Part shown: positions 32,720-40,856 of the stretch, one piece after another | Numbering within the stretch: the stretch's first letter is position 1 | Layout of the letters: each line of letters opens with the position of its first letter | DNA from: Nonlabens sp. YIK11 | GTDB taxonomy: Bacteria; Bacteroidota; Bacteroidia; Flavobacteriales; Flavobacteriaceae | Assembly: GCF_001413925.1 (NCBI RefSeq) | Contig: NZ_LBMJ01000001.1 | Location: 1,507,001-1,571,000 of the forward strand | DNA length: 64,000 bases | Direction: 5' to 3' | Made by a program: the position numbers and the translations under genes | The notes under the pieces: model-generated | Databases searched by the model: none | Told to the model about the DNA's origin: nothing | What the model saw: the letters and a program-made list of their open reading frames with translations, nothing else

Positions 32720-32872
32720 AATACTACTCATAAACGTGCTGCAAAATAACGATTATGCAGCTAGCCTATTGCGTTCACGGTGTAAAACTCATTCAACTAT
32801 TTCCATAGACAAAAAAATCGCCGGCATCAACAAATCAAATGCCGTCACATCGCGCATCATTGCGAACTGACG

Positions 32873-32880
32873 TATTTTTG
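32873..32880 (+). promoter_or_regulatory. TAnnTTTG -7 element of mnmA
   Basis: TATTTTTG ending 4 bases before the ATG at 32885, so the transcript would begin at the start codon (leaderless) if this is the working promoter. Confidence 0.45.
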
Positions 32881-32884
32881 CAGC

Positions 32885-34063
32885 ATGGCAAAAGTAGTAG
32901 TAGGACTTTCTGGTGGAGTAGACTCAAGTGTCGCCGCGCATCTTTTAAAAGAGCAAGGTCATGAGGTGATCGGGCTTTTTATGAAGAACTGGCACGATGA
33001 CACCGTTACCATCAGCGACGAGTGTCCATGGTTGGAAGATTCCAACGATGCGATGCTGGTGGCTGATAAGCTGGGAATACCGTTCCAAACCGTCGATTTG
33101 AGCGAGCAATACAAGAAACGCATCGTCAACTATATGTTTGACGAGTACGCACGCGGCCGCACGCCTAATCCTGATGTGCTGTGTAATCGCGAGATCAAGT
33201 TTGATGTTTTTATGGATATTGCCTTGGACCTTGGAGCAGACTTTGTTGCGACCGGTCACTACTGCCAGAAAACCACCACACAAGAAAACGGACAGACCGT
33301 TCATCATTTGATTTCTGGAGCTGACGCGGGCAAGGACCAGAGCTATTTTTTATGCCAAGTCTCGCAGGAGCAGCTTTCCAAAACCCTTTTCCCTATAGGA
33401 CATCTTCAAAAAAGTGAAGTGCGCGAGATCGCTGCCGCACAAGGCTTGATTACTGCAGGCAAAAAGGACAGTCAAGGATTGTGCTTCATTGGTAAAGTAC
33501 GACTACCTGATTTTTTACAGCAGCAACTCAAACCCAAAACTGGAAATATCGTAGAGATCCCAACGCATTTAAGCGTTTCCAGAATGTCAGAATTGAGCAG
33601 TGATGATGAGGTAGTTTCGCTTTCGCGAAAGCGAACTTATCAAGAATCTGATGGGATTCTTAAAGGTCAACATCAAGGAGCACACTACTTTACACGTGGC
33701 CAGCGCCGCGGCTTGAATGTAGGTGGCACTCCAGAGCCGTTGTTTGTCATTGAGACTGATGTGGATACCAATACCATTTATGTAGGTCAAGGAAAGGATC
33801 ATGCCGGTTTGTATCGCCGCGGGCTCGTGATACAACCAGATGAAGTGCACTGGATTAGAACCGATTTGAAACTGAAAGTAGGCGAATCCATGGAAGTGAT
33901 GGGTCGCATACGGTATCGTCAAAAGTTGGAGCCAGCCAAGCTGTACCAGCGAGAAGATGGACTTTATATGATTTTTGATGCGCCACAGAGTGCGATTTCA
34001 CCAGGACAGTTTGCAGCTTGGTATGAAAATGGAGAGTGTTTGGGTTCTGGCGTAATTGCTTAA
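32885..34063 (+). CDS. mnmA: tRNA-specific 2-thiouridylase
   Basis: 392 residues. The P-loop ATPase start [19 protein letters not shown], the catalytic cysteines in [19 protein letters not shown] and [14 protein letters not shown], and the beta-barrel tail with [19 protein letters not shown] are diagnostic. It thiolates U34 of Lys, Glu and Gln tRNAs using sulfur from a cysteine desulfurase. A stretch of about 40 extra residues before GQHQGAH includes [14 protein letters not shown], a translated copy of the 16-bp palindrome (33618-33633) in a second register. A subtilase gene starts 10 bases after the stop. Confidence 0.95.
   Translation: MAKVVVGLSGGVDSSVAAHLLKEQGHEVIGLFMKNWHDDTVTISDECPWLEDSNDAMLVADKLGIPFQTVDLSEQYKKRIVNYMFDEYARGRTPNPDVLCNREIKFDVFMDIALDLGADFVATGHYCQKTTTQENGQTVHHLISGADAGKDQSYFLCQVSQEQLSKTLFPIGHLQKSEVREIAAAQGLITAGKKDSQGLCFIGKVRLPDFLQQQLKPKTGNIVEIPTHLSVSRMSELSSDDEVVSLSRKRTYQESDGILKGQHQGAHYFTRGQRRGLNVGGTPEPLFVIETDVDTNTIYVGQGKDHAGLYRRGLVIQPDEVHWIRTDLKLKVGESMEVMGRIRYRQKLEPAKLYQREDGLYMIFDAPQSAISPGQFAAWYENGECLGSGVIA
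33618..33633. repeat. Palindrome family A inside mnmA
   Basis: Perfect CGCTTTCGCGAAAGCG, read in the LSRKR register (SLSRKRT) in a variable insert of MnmA. Confidence 0.9.
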
Positions 34064-34072
34064 CTTTCAGAT

Positions 34073-35659
34073 ATGAAATCTCTAGTCGTTTTAATGGTGA
34101 TGCTTTTTACAGCATCGCTTTCTGCTCAAGAATTGCATGCACTGGTTTATTTTAAGGATAAGCCTAATGTGCAGGGTTCGCTGGAAAATCCGTCAACCAT
34201 TCTTACGCAACGGGCATTGGATCGCAAGCAACGTCACGGCGTTGCCGTCGATGAGCGTGACGTTCCCATGAATCAGAATTATGTGAACACCGTTAAATCA
34301 CAGCCAGGCATAGATTACCGTACTCAATCCAAATGGTTCAATGCCGTACATGTGGTGGCAACCTTTGAGAATTTGGAACTTCTTAAAAACTTGAGCTTTG
34401 TAGATCGAGTGGAATATGCAGACCAGTCCAAAAATGCGACTATCGGTCAACGGGAAAAATTCAATGAAGACATCACCTTACCTGCTAATTATGGCGCTGC
34501 CACTAATCAGATTGAAATGATAGGATTGGATGATTTGCACAACCGCGGATTCACCGGCGATGGAATTCTAATGGCCATAACTGATAGTGGTTTCCCAAAT
34601 GTAGATATCAATAGAGCTTTTGAGACCGCTAGATCAGAAAATAGAATTGTAGGTGGCTACGACTTTGTAGCTGGTGACGCTAGTTTTTATGGCGATCATT
34701 TTCACGGCGCACGAGTCTTTAGCATTATCGCCGGGCAAATCAATACAGCGACTGATAATTATATAGGCACCGCTCCAGATGCCAGCTACTACCTATTTAG
34801 AACTGAAGACGCCGCCAGTGAAACTCCAGTCGAAATGAGTTACTGGGTCGCCGCAGCAGAGCGCGCCGATTCTTTAGGCGTTGATGTCATGAACGTCTCG
34901 TTGGGATATCTGGGATTTGATAACCCCAATGAAAGCTTTACGTATCAAGATATGAATGGTTCTTCCGTGATTTCTCGCGGCGCGACCATAGCAAGTGAAA
35001 AAGGAGTGCTGGTCATGACCAGTGCGGGAAATTTTGGGAATAGTGCCAGCTATCCATGGATTGCTGCACCAGCAGATGCTCCAGGTGTGTTTGCGATAGG
35101 CGCTGTAACCGCAAGTGGTACAAAATCCAGTTTTTCCAGTATAGGTCCAACGGTCGATGGACGCATACGTCCAAACGTAGTCGCTCAAGGATCTGCCACC
35201 GCACTAGTTCATGAGAATGACGGTCAGATTGTGACGGGAAATGGTACCAGTTACAGTGGTCCAGTCATCGCTGGTGCGATGGCGTGCTTACTGCAGGCTT
35301 ATCCCAATTTGACGCTAGCACAGCTCATTCAAGCCGTTCAGGATTCAGGATCTCAAGCCACAAGTCCAGACAACCAGTTAGGTTACGGTATTCCAGATTT
35401 CGGCAAGACCTTTCAAACCTTGTCCAGCCAGCCAGTTACCACCATGGATGATTTGAAATATTACATTAAGGACCGTGTTTTATACGTCTATATCGCTCAA
35501 GGCGAAAGCGCAATTCCTTTCCAACTCTACAACCTTCAAGGTCAATTGTTGATTGATAAAAACATCCTGCCACAGGATACCGTAGATTTAAACGGATTCT
35601 CAAGCGGGATCTACCTTTTTATATGTAATGAGAAAGCGTTTAAGATTGCTTTGAACTAG
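34073..35659 (+). CDS. Secreted S8 subtilisin-like serine protease with a T9SS sorting domain
   Basis: 528 residues with a signal peptide ending at FTASLSAQ. A prodomain-like start (HALVYFKDKPNVQGSLENPS) is followed by the catalytic Asp in GDGILMAITDSGFPN, His in FYGDHFHGARVFSIIAG and Ser in GTSYSGPVIAGAMAC. The last 80 residues (DDLKYYIKDRVLYVYIAQGE..LYNLQGQLLI..SGIYLFICNEKAFKIALN) are a type IX sorting domain, so the mature protease is carried across the outer membrane. It is co-directional with mnmA, 10 bases downstream. Confidence 0.92.
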   Translation: MKSLVVLMVMLFTASLSAQELHALVYFKDKPNVQGSLENPSTILTQRALDRKQRHGVAVDERDVPMNQNYVNTVKSQPGIDYRTQSKWFNAVHVVATFENLELLKNLSFVDRVEYADQSKNATIGQREKFNEDITLPANYGAATNQIEMIGLDDLHNRGFTGDGILMAITDSGFPNVDINRAFETARSENRIVGGYDFVAGDASFYGDHFHGARVFSIIAGQINTATDNYIGTAPDASYYLFRTEDAASETPVEMSYWVAAAERADSLGVDVMNVSLGYLGFDNPNESFTYQDMNGSSVISRGATIASEKGVLVMTSAGNFGNSASYPWIAAPADAPGVFAIGAVTASGTKSSFSSIGPTVDGRIRPNVVAQGSATALVHENDGQIVTGNGTSYSGPVIAGAMACLLQAYPNLTLAQLIQAVQDSGSQATSPDNQLGYGIPDFGKTFQTLSSQPVTTMDDLKYYIKDRVLYVYIAQGESAIPFQLYNLQGQLLIDKNILPQDTVDLNGFSSGIYLFICNEKAFKIALN

Positions 35660-35669
35660 AACAATACTT

Positions 35670-35882
35670 ATGAAAAATCATATCAAAATATTTACCAGCG
35701 ATTCCATAACCGTACGCCGCATGGCAGACGTTTTGGAAAACAACAACATCTCGGTAATCATCAAAGATGAAACTGAGTCCGGTAGATTAGCAGGCTTTGG
35801 AGTACCTGATAATAGCGTCGAACTCTTTGTTTCACAAGAAGATGCACAGAAAGCACAAGAATTGATCGCATCAGTATCCTAA
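35670..35882 (+). CDS. DUF2007-type small protein (putative signal-transducing fold)
   Basis: 70 residues: IKIFTSDSITVRRMADVLEN, then ISVIIKDET..VPDNSVELFVSQED..KAQELI. The pattern of a short alpha/beta fold with VELFV..EDA.KA is that of DUF2007 proteins, related to PII-like folds. No enzymatic residues are visible. It lies 11 bases after the subtilase, in the same direction. Confidence 0.75.
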   Translation: MKNHIKIFTSDSITVRRMADVLENNNISVIIKDETESGRLAGFGVPDNSVELFVSQEDAQKAQELIASVS

Positions 35883-35925
35883 TTCAAGATCATTTTATAG
35901 ATCTTGCGAGAAAGAATTCTAATTG

Positions 35926-36879
35926 ATGAGCAATAAAATCACTCAACTTTTTCAAATCAAATATCCCATTGTTCAAGGTGGTATGGTCTGGGCAAGCGGT
36001 TGGAAGCTGGCCAGTGCCGTTAGCAATGCTGGTGGTTTAGGCCTGATAGGTGCTGGATCGATGTATCCAGATGTGCTGCGCGAACACATTCAAAAAACTA
36101 AGAAAGCCACAAACAAACCTTACGGTGTGAATGTGCCTTTACTTTACTCTGATCTAGATGAGATTCTAGAAATTATCAAAGAGGAAAAAGTACCTATTGT
36201 GTTCACTAGTGCTGGTAATCCTAAAAGCTATACTCCACAATTAAAAGAAGCTGGAATTACAGTAGTTCACGTGGTAAGTTCCGTGAAATTTGCCTTGAAA
36301 TCTCAAGAAGCTGGTGTCGATGCCGTCGTAGCAGAAGGTTTTGAAGCTGGTGGTCATAATGGACGCGAAGAATCCACGACCTTAACCTTGATACCACAAG
36401 TTGCAAAAGCTATTGATATTCCCTTAATGGCAGCTGGTGGAATTGCTACTGGTAGAGCCATGCTGGCGGCAATGACCTTGGGCGCTGATGGCGTTCAAGT
36501 AGGTAGTAGGTTTGTCTGTACTCCAGAAGCCAGCAGTCATATCAATTTCAAAAAGGCGATTGTAGAAGCAAGTGAAGGTGATACCCACTTGACCTTAAAG
36601 GAATTGGCGCCCGTACGATTGATGCGCAACAAATTCTGGAATCAGGTGCAGGAATTATATCAGCAATCGCCAACTAAGGAAGATTTGACCCAATTGCTGG
36701 GAAGAGCCAGAGCAAAAAAAGGCATGTTTGAAGGTGATCTCGATAATGGTGAGTTAGAAATAGGTCAAGTATCTGGATTGATTGATGACATCATTCCTGC
36801 GGCCCAAGTCGTTGAAGACATGGTCGCAGAATATGAAGCGGCCCGCAAAGAAATGACGGAAAAATCCTTGTATGCCTAG
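35926..36879 (+). CDS. Nitronate monooxygenase-type FMN enzyme
   Basis: 317 residues from the ATG at 35926. TIM barrel: FQIKYPIVQGGMVWASGWKL, AGGLGLIGAGSM, the AEGFEAGGHNG motif with the catalytic His (about 146-156), and IPLMAAGGIATGRAML with the FMN phosphate loop. Family members oxidise nitronates or act as enoyl reductases, and the motif set fits the 2-nitropropane dioxygenase class. The last 8 bases overlap the next gene. Confidence 0.88.
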   Translation: MSNKITQLFQIKYPIVQGGMVWASGWKLASAVSNAGGLGLIGAGSMYPDVLREHIQKTKKATNKPYGVNVPLLYSDLDEILEIIKEEKVPIVFTSAGNPKSYTPQLKEAGITVVHVVSSVKFALKSQEAGVDAVVAEGFEAGGHNGREESTTLTLIPQVAKAIDIPLMAAGGIATGRAMLAAMTLGADGVQVGSRFVCTPEASSHINFKKAIVEASEGDTHLTLKELAPVRLMRNKFWNQVQELYQQSPTKEDLTQLLGRARAKKGMFEGDLDNGELEIGQVSGLIDDIIPAAQVVEDMVAEYEAARKEMTEKSLYA

Positions 36880-37504
36880 AGCACAAACGGCTCTGGAAGA
36901 GCGCTGGAACGTCATCACTCATGGATTTGGATTTATCGTATTTGCATGCGCTAGTGTTTTTCTATTGCAATTAGCATTTTCAAGTGCTGCACCTCATGCA
37001 CTGCTTGCGATCATTATATATGGTGTGTCACAATTATTTTTATACGCAGCATCCAGCTCATATCATTATGCCAAGCCAGAAAAAATTAAGTGGACCTTGC
37101 GCAAGATGGATCACATCTCTATTTATTTCTCCATTGCAGGAACGTACACACCTGTTTGCTTGATCAGTCTGGAGCAGAGTAGTGGATGGCTCATTCTGGC
37201 AGCAGTTTGGGGCGTTGCTCTGTTTGGAACAATTTGGAAACTTTTCTTTACTGGTAAGTTTGAAGCTTTCTCGAGCATATTATATCTGGTGATGGGTTGG
37301 ATGGTAGTTTTGGATCTGGAATCCTTGCAAGCTGCCTTTAGCGCACAGCAGATGATGTGGCTTATTGCTGGAGGCATTTTCTTCTCGGTTGGAATTGTTT
37401 TTTACGCTTGGAACAAGCTATACTTCAACCACGTCATTTGGCACTTTTTTGTTTTAGGCGGTAGCTTGAGTCACTTGATGATGGTGTGGCTCATTTTGAA
37501 ATAG
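36872..37504 (+). CDS. Hemolysin III / PAQR-family membrane protein
   Basis: 210 residues with seven membrane segments. Diagnostic are EERWNVITHGFGFIVFACAS near the start with the conserved N-HG, SSSYHYAKPEKIKWTLRKMDH in the second loop (S..H..D..H metal-like residues) and the last segment HVIWHFFVLGGSLSHLMMVW. The role may be in membrane lipid or receptor-like signalling; a hemolysin activity should not be assumed. It overlaps the nitronate monooxygenase gene by 8 bases. Confidence 0.88.
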   Translation: MPRAQTALEERWNVITHGFGFIVFACASVFLLQLAFSSAAPHALLAIIIYGVSQLFLYAASSSYHYAKPEKIKWTLRKMDHISIYFSIAGTYTPVCLISLEQSSGWLILAAVWGVALFGTIWKLFFTGKFEAFSSILYLVMGWMVVLDLESLQAAFSAQQMMWLIAGGIFFSVGIVFYAWNKLYFNHVIWHFFVLGGSLSHLMMVWLILK

Positions 37505-37519
37505 AACTGATGCATGCAT

Positions 37520-37535
37520 CGCTTTCGCGAAAGCG
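37520..37535. repeat. Palindrome family A between convergent genes
   Basis: Perfect CGCTTTCGCGAAAGCG in the 36-base gap between the hemolysin III and ZIP genes. It could serve as a terminator stem, though no T-run follows directly. Confidence 0.9.
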
Positions 37536-37540
37536 AAATA

Positions 37541-38212
37541 CTAAATCATAAAAGCCAGTCCGGCACCAGCCAGCATGACAATCATTTTGGCAAGATTGAA
37601 TTGGTGCCCATCACTGGATTCCAGAATCAATGTGGTAGAAACGTGTAAAACGATCCCAGCTACTAATGCCTTGATAGGTAGCATGTAAGCGTCAGCGAAA
37701 TCTGCGTACTGTGCAATAATACTTCCCAACGGAGACATGATCGCAAAAATGGAAATGACCAAAAGTATTTTAGTAACTGAAGCCTTATTAGCAATCAGGA
37801 ATCCTGTAAAAATGAAGGCGATAGGTATTTTGTGAATCGCTACACCATACGTCATACCATTAGCTTCTTGCAGCGGCATACCTTCCAGAAAGGCATGTAA
37901 ACAGAGGCTTACAAATAACGCGATGGGAAATTTAGGAACATCATGATGTATGTGAAGGTGACCATGTTCAGCTCCTTTTGAGAAAAACTCTAGAATGATC
38001 TGTACAAAAACACCTGCGATAAGATAGATGCCAAAAGTTACATCACCAGATTCATAAATCTCTGGAAGAAATTCTGTGGCAACGGCGCTCAATAAAAACG
38101 CTCCAGAAAATGCCAGCAACAACTTCATGCGCTGCCTAGAAACTTCTTTAAATATAAATGCCGTTGCGCTGCCTATTACGACAGCGAGGAATGGCAACCA
38201 CAAATTCATCAT
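37541..38212 (-). CDS. ZIP-family metal transporter
   Basis: 223 residues with about eight membrane segments. The conserved metal helices are LCLHAFLEGMPL (H..EG) and VAIHKIPIAFIFTGFL (HK.P), and a His-rich loop (EHGHLHIHHD) lies between helices 3 and 4. It carries zinc, iron or similar ions into the cytoplasm; the exact metal is not readable. It overlaps the upstream methyltransferase gene by 4 bases, so they are co-transcribed. Confidence 0.9.
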   Translation of the reverse strand: MMNLWLPFLAVVIGSATAFIFKEVSRQRMKLLLAFSGAFLLSAVATEFLPEIYESGDVTFGIYLIAGVFVQIILEFFSKGAEHGHLHIHHDVPKFPIALFVSLCLHAFLEGMPLQEANGMTYGVAIHKIPIAFIFTGFLIANKASVTKILLVISIFAIMSPLGSIIAQYADFADAYMLPIKALVAGIVLHVSTTLILESSDGHQFNLAKMIVMLAGAGLAFMI

Positions 38213-39018
38213 GATGCTTTTGCTATTTGAAAGACCAAAATAAGACGGTCACTGGTTTTCTTATTAAACGGCTCTAATTGATAATCTCCATAAGTAGCGA
38301 CCAGTTGCAGTCCAGCGGTAGCAAAATAGGATTTAAAATCCTCTAAGGTCAATGCCTGAACGCGCTCTGTAAAATGAAATTTATTTCCATCTTCCTCAAA
38401 ACGTATCTCTTTATAGATATGGCTGCCCTCAAACCTGCGAGACTGTTTGAAGGTGATTCCCTTTTCGGTTTTTTCGTCATAGGGAACTAGATTTTCAATC
38501 ACTTTATGCGAGTTGAAAAAATCAATCACACCATAACCATCGAGTTTCAAACTTTGTTTGATGGCCTGTATGGTCTTGAGATTGTCATCTGGGTTGTCAA
38601 AATAGCCAAAACTGGTAAACAGATTGAAGATGGCGTCAAACTTCTCTGGGTACGGTTGGGTCATGTTGTGCACCGCAAATTGTATGCGGTCCAGTTGGAC
38701 TTTTCCGGTTCCTAATTCGCCTAGTTCTAGATTTCCAGACTTGATGTGGTCTAGTTTCGCTTTCGCGAAAGCGATACTACTCTCACTCAAATCCACACCG
38801 GTAACGCGGTAACCCAATCGGTTTAAAAAGATGCTATGGCGGCCACGGCCACAAGCCAGGTCCAGGATGTGAGCCTGTTGGTCCAGCTCCAGACGTTGCG
38901 TGAGGCGCTTCATGAAATGACCGGCCTCAATATAATCACGATCCCTGTAGAGGATGTGGTAATAAGGCGTGTCGAACCAACTGGAATACCATGTAGTCTG
39001 GTCGTTTGTCTCGCTCAT
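38209..39018 (-). CDS. Class I SAM-dependent methyltransferase
   Basis: 269 residues from the ATG at 39018; a longer frame (to 39051) would overlap the divergent promoter. Motif I is HILDLACGRGRHSIFLNRLG, motif II VTGVDLSESS and the middle DAIFNLFTSFGYFDN, as in small-molecule methyltransferases. The substrate is unknown. SESSIAFAKAKLDH directly after motif II holds a translated copy of the 16-bp palindrome (38758-38773). It shares a short divergent promoter region with the THUMP methyltransferase. Confidence 0.85.
   Translation of the reverse strand: MSETNDQTTWYSSWFDTPYYHILYRDRDYIEAGHFMKRLTQRLELDQQAHILDLACGRGRHSIFLNRLGYRVTGVDLSESSIAFAKAKLDHIKSGNLELGELGTGKVQLDRIQFAVHNMTQPYPEKFDAIFNLFTSFGYFDNPDDNLKTIQAIKQSLKLDGYGVIDFFNSHKVIENLVPYDEKTEKGITFKQSRRFEGSHIYKEIRFEEDGNKFHFTERVQALTLEDFKSYFATAGLQLVATYGDYQLEPFNKKTSDRLILVFQIAKAS
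38758..38773. repeat. Palindrome family A inside the SAM methyltransferase
   Basis: Perfect CGCTTTCGCGAAAGCG, read on the minus strand as IAFAKAK in the helix just after the adenosyl-binding Asp. Confidence 0.9.
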
Positions 39019-39024
39019 AGGCGG

Positions 39025-39032
39025 CAAAAATA
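39025..39032 (-). promoter_or_regulatory. TAnnTTTG -7 element of the SAM methyltransferase
   Basis: TATTTTTG on the minus strand, ending 6 bases before the ATG at 39018. Together with the plus-strand element at 39036 it forms a back-to-back divergent promoter. Confidence 0.5.
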
Positions 39033-39035
39033 CCT

Positions 39036-39043
39036 TAATTTTG
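39036..39043 (+). promoter_or_regulatory. TAnnTTTG -7 element of the THUMP methyltransferase
   Basis: TAATTTTG on the plus strand, 19 bases before the ATG at 39063 and only 3 bases from the opposite element at 39025-39032. Confidence 0.5.
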
Positions 39044-39062
39044 CGGCTCAAAACCGTATCGC

Positions 39063-40217
39063 ATGTCGCAAAATTTTAAGATGATTGCCAAAACCCTTTT
39101 TGGCCTTGAAGAAGTCCTGGAAACCGAACTTAGAAATCTAGGTGCGATGGATATCGAGAAAGGTGTGAGAATGGTGAGTTTTTCAGGCGATCAAGGTTTT
39201 ATGTATAAAGCCAATATGATGTTGCGCACGGCCATCAGGATCCTTAAACCTATTCATAGTTTTAGAGCGCGAACTGAGGTAGACCTCTATGATGGCATCT
39301 ATCAAATGGATTGGTCAAAATACCTGACGCCGCACGATACGCTGGCGGTCAACGCCACGGTTTCTTCTCAGTACTTTAACCACAGTCAATACGTTGCTCT
39401 TAAGACCAAAGATGCGATTGTGGATCAATTGCGCGAGAAACACGGTCGGCGTCCAGATGTGGATACCAAGCATCCAGACTTGCGCATCTCTGTCCATATC
39501 AACGACCAAACGGTTGATGTATCGCTAGACACGAGTGGAGATCCATTATATAAAAGAGGTTACCGCGACCAGACTAATGTGGCGCCGATCAATGAGGTGC
39601 TCGCTGCTGGAATAATTCTGCTTAGTAATTGGGACCAGCGCTCGACTTTTATTGATCCCATGTGTGGTAGCGGAACGATAGCTATAGAAGCGGCAATGAT
39701 AGGTGCTAACATCGCGCCCAATATCAATAGAAAGGAATTTGGTTTTGAAAAATGGCCAGATTATGACAATCAATTGTTTGAAAATATTCAAGCCAGCTGT
39801 TTGAAAAAGATGCGTGGCTTTGACGGTAAAATCATCGCTCGCGATGCTGATGGCTACACGGTAGAAAAGGCCATTGAAAATGTCAAGAATGCCAACCTTC
39901 AAGACTTTGTAAGCGTCGAGAAAGGAGACTTTTTTAGGGATTCACAAAGTGCTCAGGCTTTTTTATTGTTCAATCCACCATATGATGAGCGGTTAGAGAT
40001 TGATATGGAGGCGTTCTATAAAGAAATAGGTGATACCTTGAAAAGCAGGTATGCGGGCAGCACGGCATGGATGATTACTGGTAATTTGGAAGCCTTGAAA
40101 CACGTAGGCTTGAAAGCATCGCGCAGGATCAAGCTTTTTAATGGTAAATTGGAAGCGCGACTGGTTAAATATGAAATGTATCGCGGTTCAAAAAAAGCCA
40201 GTAAACAGGATCAATAG
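39063..40217 (+). CDS. THUMP-domain class I RNA methyltransferase (RlmL-like)
   Basis: 384 residues. The N-terminal ferredoxin-like and THUMP part (MIAKTLFGLEEVLETELRNL..YQMDWSKYLTPHDTLAVNATV) is followed by the methyltransferase part with NEVLAAGIILLSNWD, FIDPMCGSGTIAIEAAMIG and the catalytic LLFNPPYDERLE. This layout is that of 23S rRNA guanine-N2 methyltransferases of the RlmL/YpsC group. The exact target base is not shown by motifs. Three consecutive small genes follow on the same strand. Confidence 0.88.
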   Translation: MSQNFKMIAKTLFGLEEVLETELRNLGAMDIEKGVRMVSFSGDQGFMYKANMMLRTAIRILKPIHSFRARTEVDLYDGIYQMDWSKYLTPHDTLAVNATVSSQYFNHSQYVALKTKDAIVDQLREKHGRRPDVDTKHPDLRISVHINDQTVDVSLDTSGDPLYKRGYRDQTNVAPINEVLAAGIILLSNWDQRSTFIDPMCGSGTIAIEAAMIGANIAPNINRKEFGFEKWPDYDNQLFENIQASCLKKMRGFDGKIIARDADGYTVEKAIENVKNANLQDFVSVEKGDFFRDSQSAQAFLLFNPPYDERLEIDMEAFYKEIGDTLKSRYAGSTAWMITGNLEALKHVGLKASRRIKLFNGKLEARLVKYEMYRGSKKASKQDQ

Positions 40218-40222
40218 GAGTG

Positions 40223-40230
40223 TATATTTG
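40223..40230 (+). promoter_or_regulatory. TAnnTTTG -7 element before the small membrane protein gene
   Basis: TATATTTG 29 bases before the ATG at 40260, immediately after the previous stop, so a separate transcript is likely. Confidence 0.5.
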
Positions 40231-40259
40231 CAGTCCGCATTATTTAAAAAACATTAGAT

Positions 40260-40442
40260 ATGGCAATGAATAAGAACGGAGTTCTAGGATGGGCAACCCT
40301 AATCATGATCATTATAGGTGTTGGACTTATTGCACTGGGCGCTTTTAGATATAGAGAAGTGGCAGGATATGGTTTTGCCGCAGTAGGTATAGGATTTTTT
40401 GCGATCGCTTGGGTATTCAATGCATTGAAGGGTCGCGTTTAA
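40260..40442 (+). CDS. CAL67264-type small membrane protein
   Basis: 60 residues with two membrane helices: GWATLIMIIIGVGLIALGAF and YGFAAVGIGFFAIAWVFNAL, and very short polar ends. This matches a small flavobacterial family named after a Gramella protein. Function unknown. Either ATG (40260 or 40266) could be the start. The next gene follows without a gap. Confidence 0.75.
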   Translation: MAMNKNGVLGWATLIMIIIGVGLIALGAFRYREVAGYGFAAVGIGFFAIAWVFNALKGRV

Positions 40443-40856
40443 ATGAAACGGGAAATCAAAATCAAAAACCTGAACAGTAAGAAGTATTTGAGCATTACTT
40501 ATGCTGCTACTGCCTTATTTATCATTGCGTTTTTATGTTGGTTTCTGGATGCACCGGTTGTTTACGCCTATATCGCTGCCGGTTTGGCTATCACACTTTT
40601 TGCTTATTTGAGCATGGATAGTTTTACGACTTCAAATGCAGTTTCTTATGGTTCTAAAAGTGTGACCATGAAACTGCTGGGACACAAAACCATAGGATTT
40701 CTGTTTGCTGATGTCAAGCAAGTACGCCTTCAAGATCTGGGATTATTAATACGAGTTGAAGGGTTGGAGGATATTAAGCTTTCGCGAAAGCGGTACACAG
40801 ATCAATCCCTAGAACAATTACATACCATTTTTAAAGAAAAAACTTCATTACAATGA
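40443..40856 (+). CDS. Membrane protein with a PH-like domain
   Basis: 137 residues. Two membrane segments (YAATALFIIAFLCWFLDAPV, VYAYIAAGLAITLFAYLSMD) are followed by a compact beta domain (VTMKLLGHKTIGFLFADVKQ..VEGLEDIKLSRKRYTDQSLEQL) like bacterial PH domains. IKLSRKRY is a translated copy of the 16-bp palindrome with its first base changed (40777-40792). Function unknown. The gene overlaps ettA by 4 bases. Confidence 0.75.
   Translation: MKREIKIKNLNSKKYLSITYAATALFIIAFLCWFLDAPVVYAYIAAGLAITLFAYLSMDSFTTSNAVSYGSKSVTMKLLGHKTIGFLFADVKQVRLQDLGLLIRVEGLEDIKLSRKRYTDQSLEQLHTIFKEKTSLQ
40777..40792. repeat. Palindrome family A inside the PH-like gene
   Basis: AGCTTTCGCGAAAGCG (first base altered), read in the LSRKR register. 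Confidence 0.85.

Noticed and set aside
35502..35520. Possible further palindrome A copy in the subtilase gene (CGCTCAAGGCGAAAGCGC)
   Set aside because: Three changes and an extra base compared with the 16-mer; the match on one arm alone is too weak to call.
37505..37540. Palindrome A between convergent genes as a true terminator
   Set aside because: The stem is perfect but no T-run follows on either strand, so termination is not supported.
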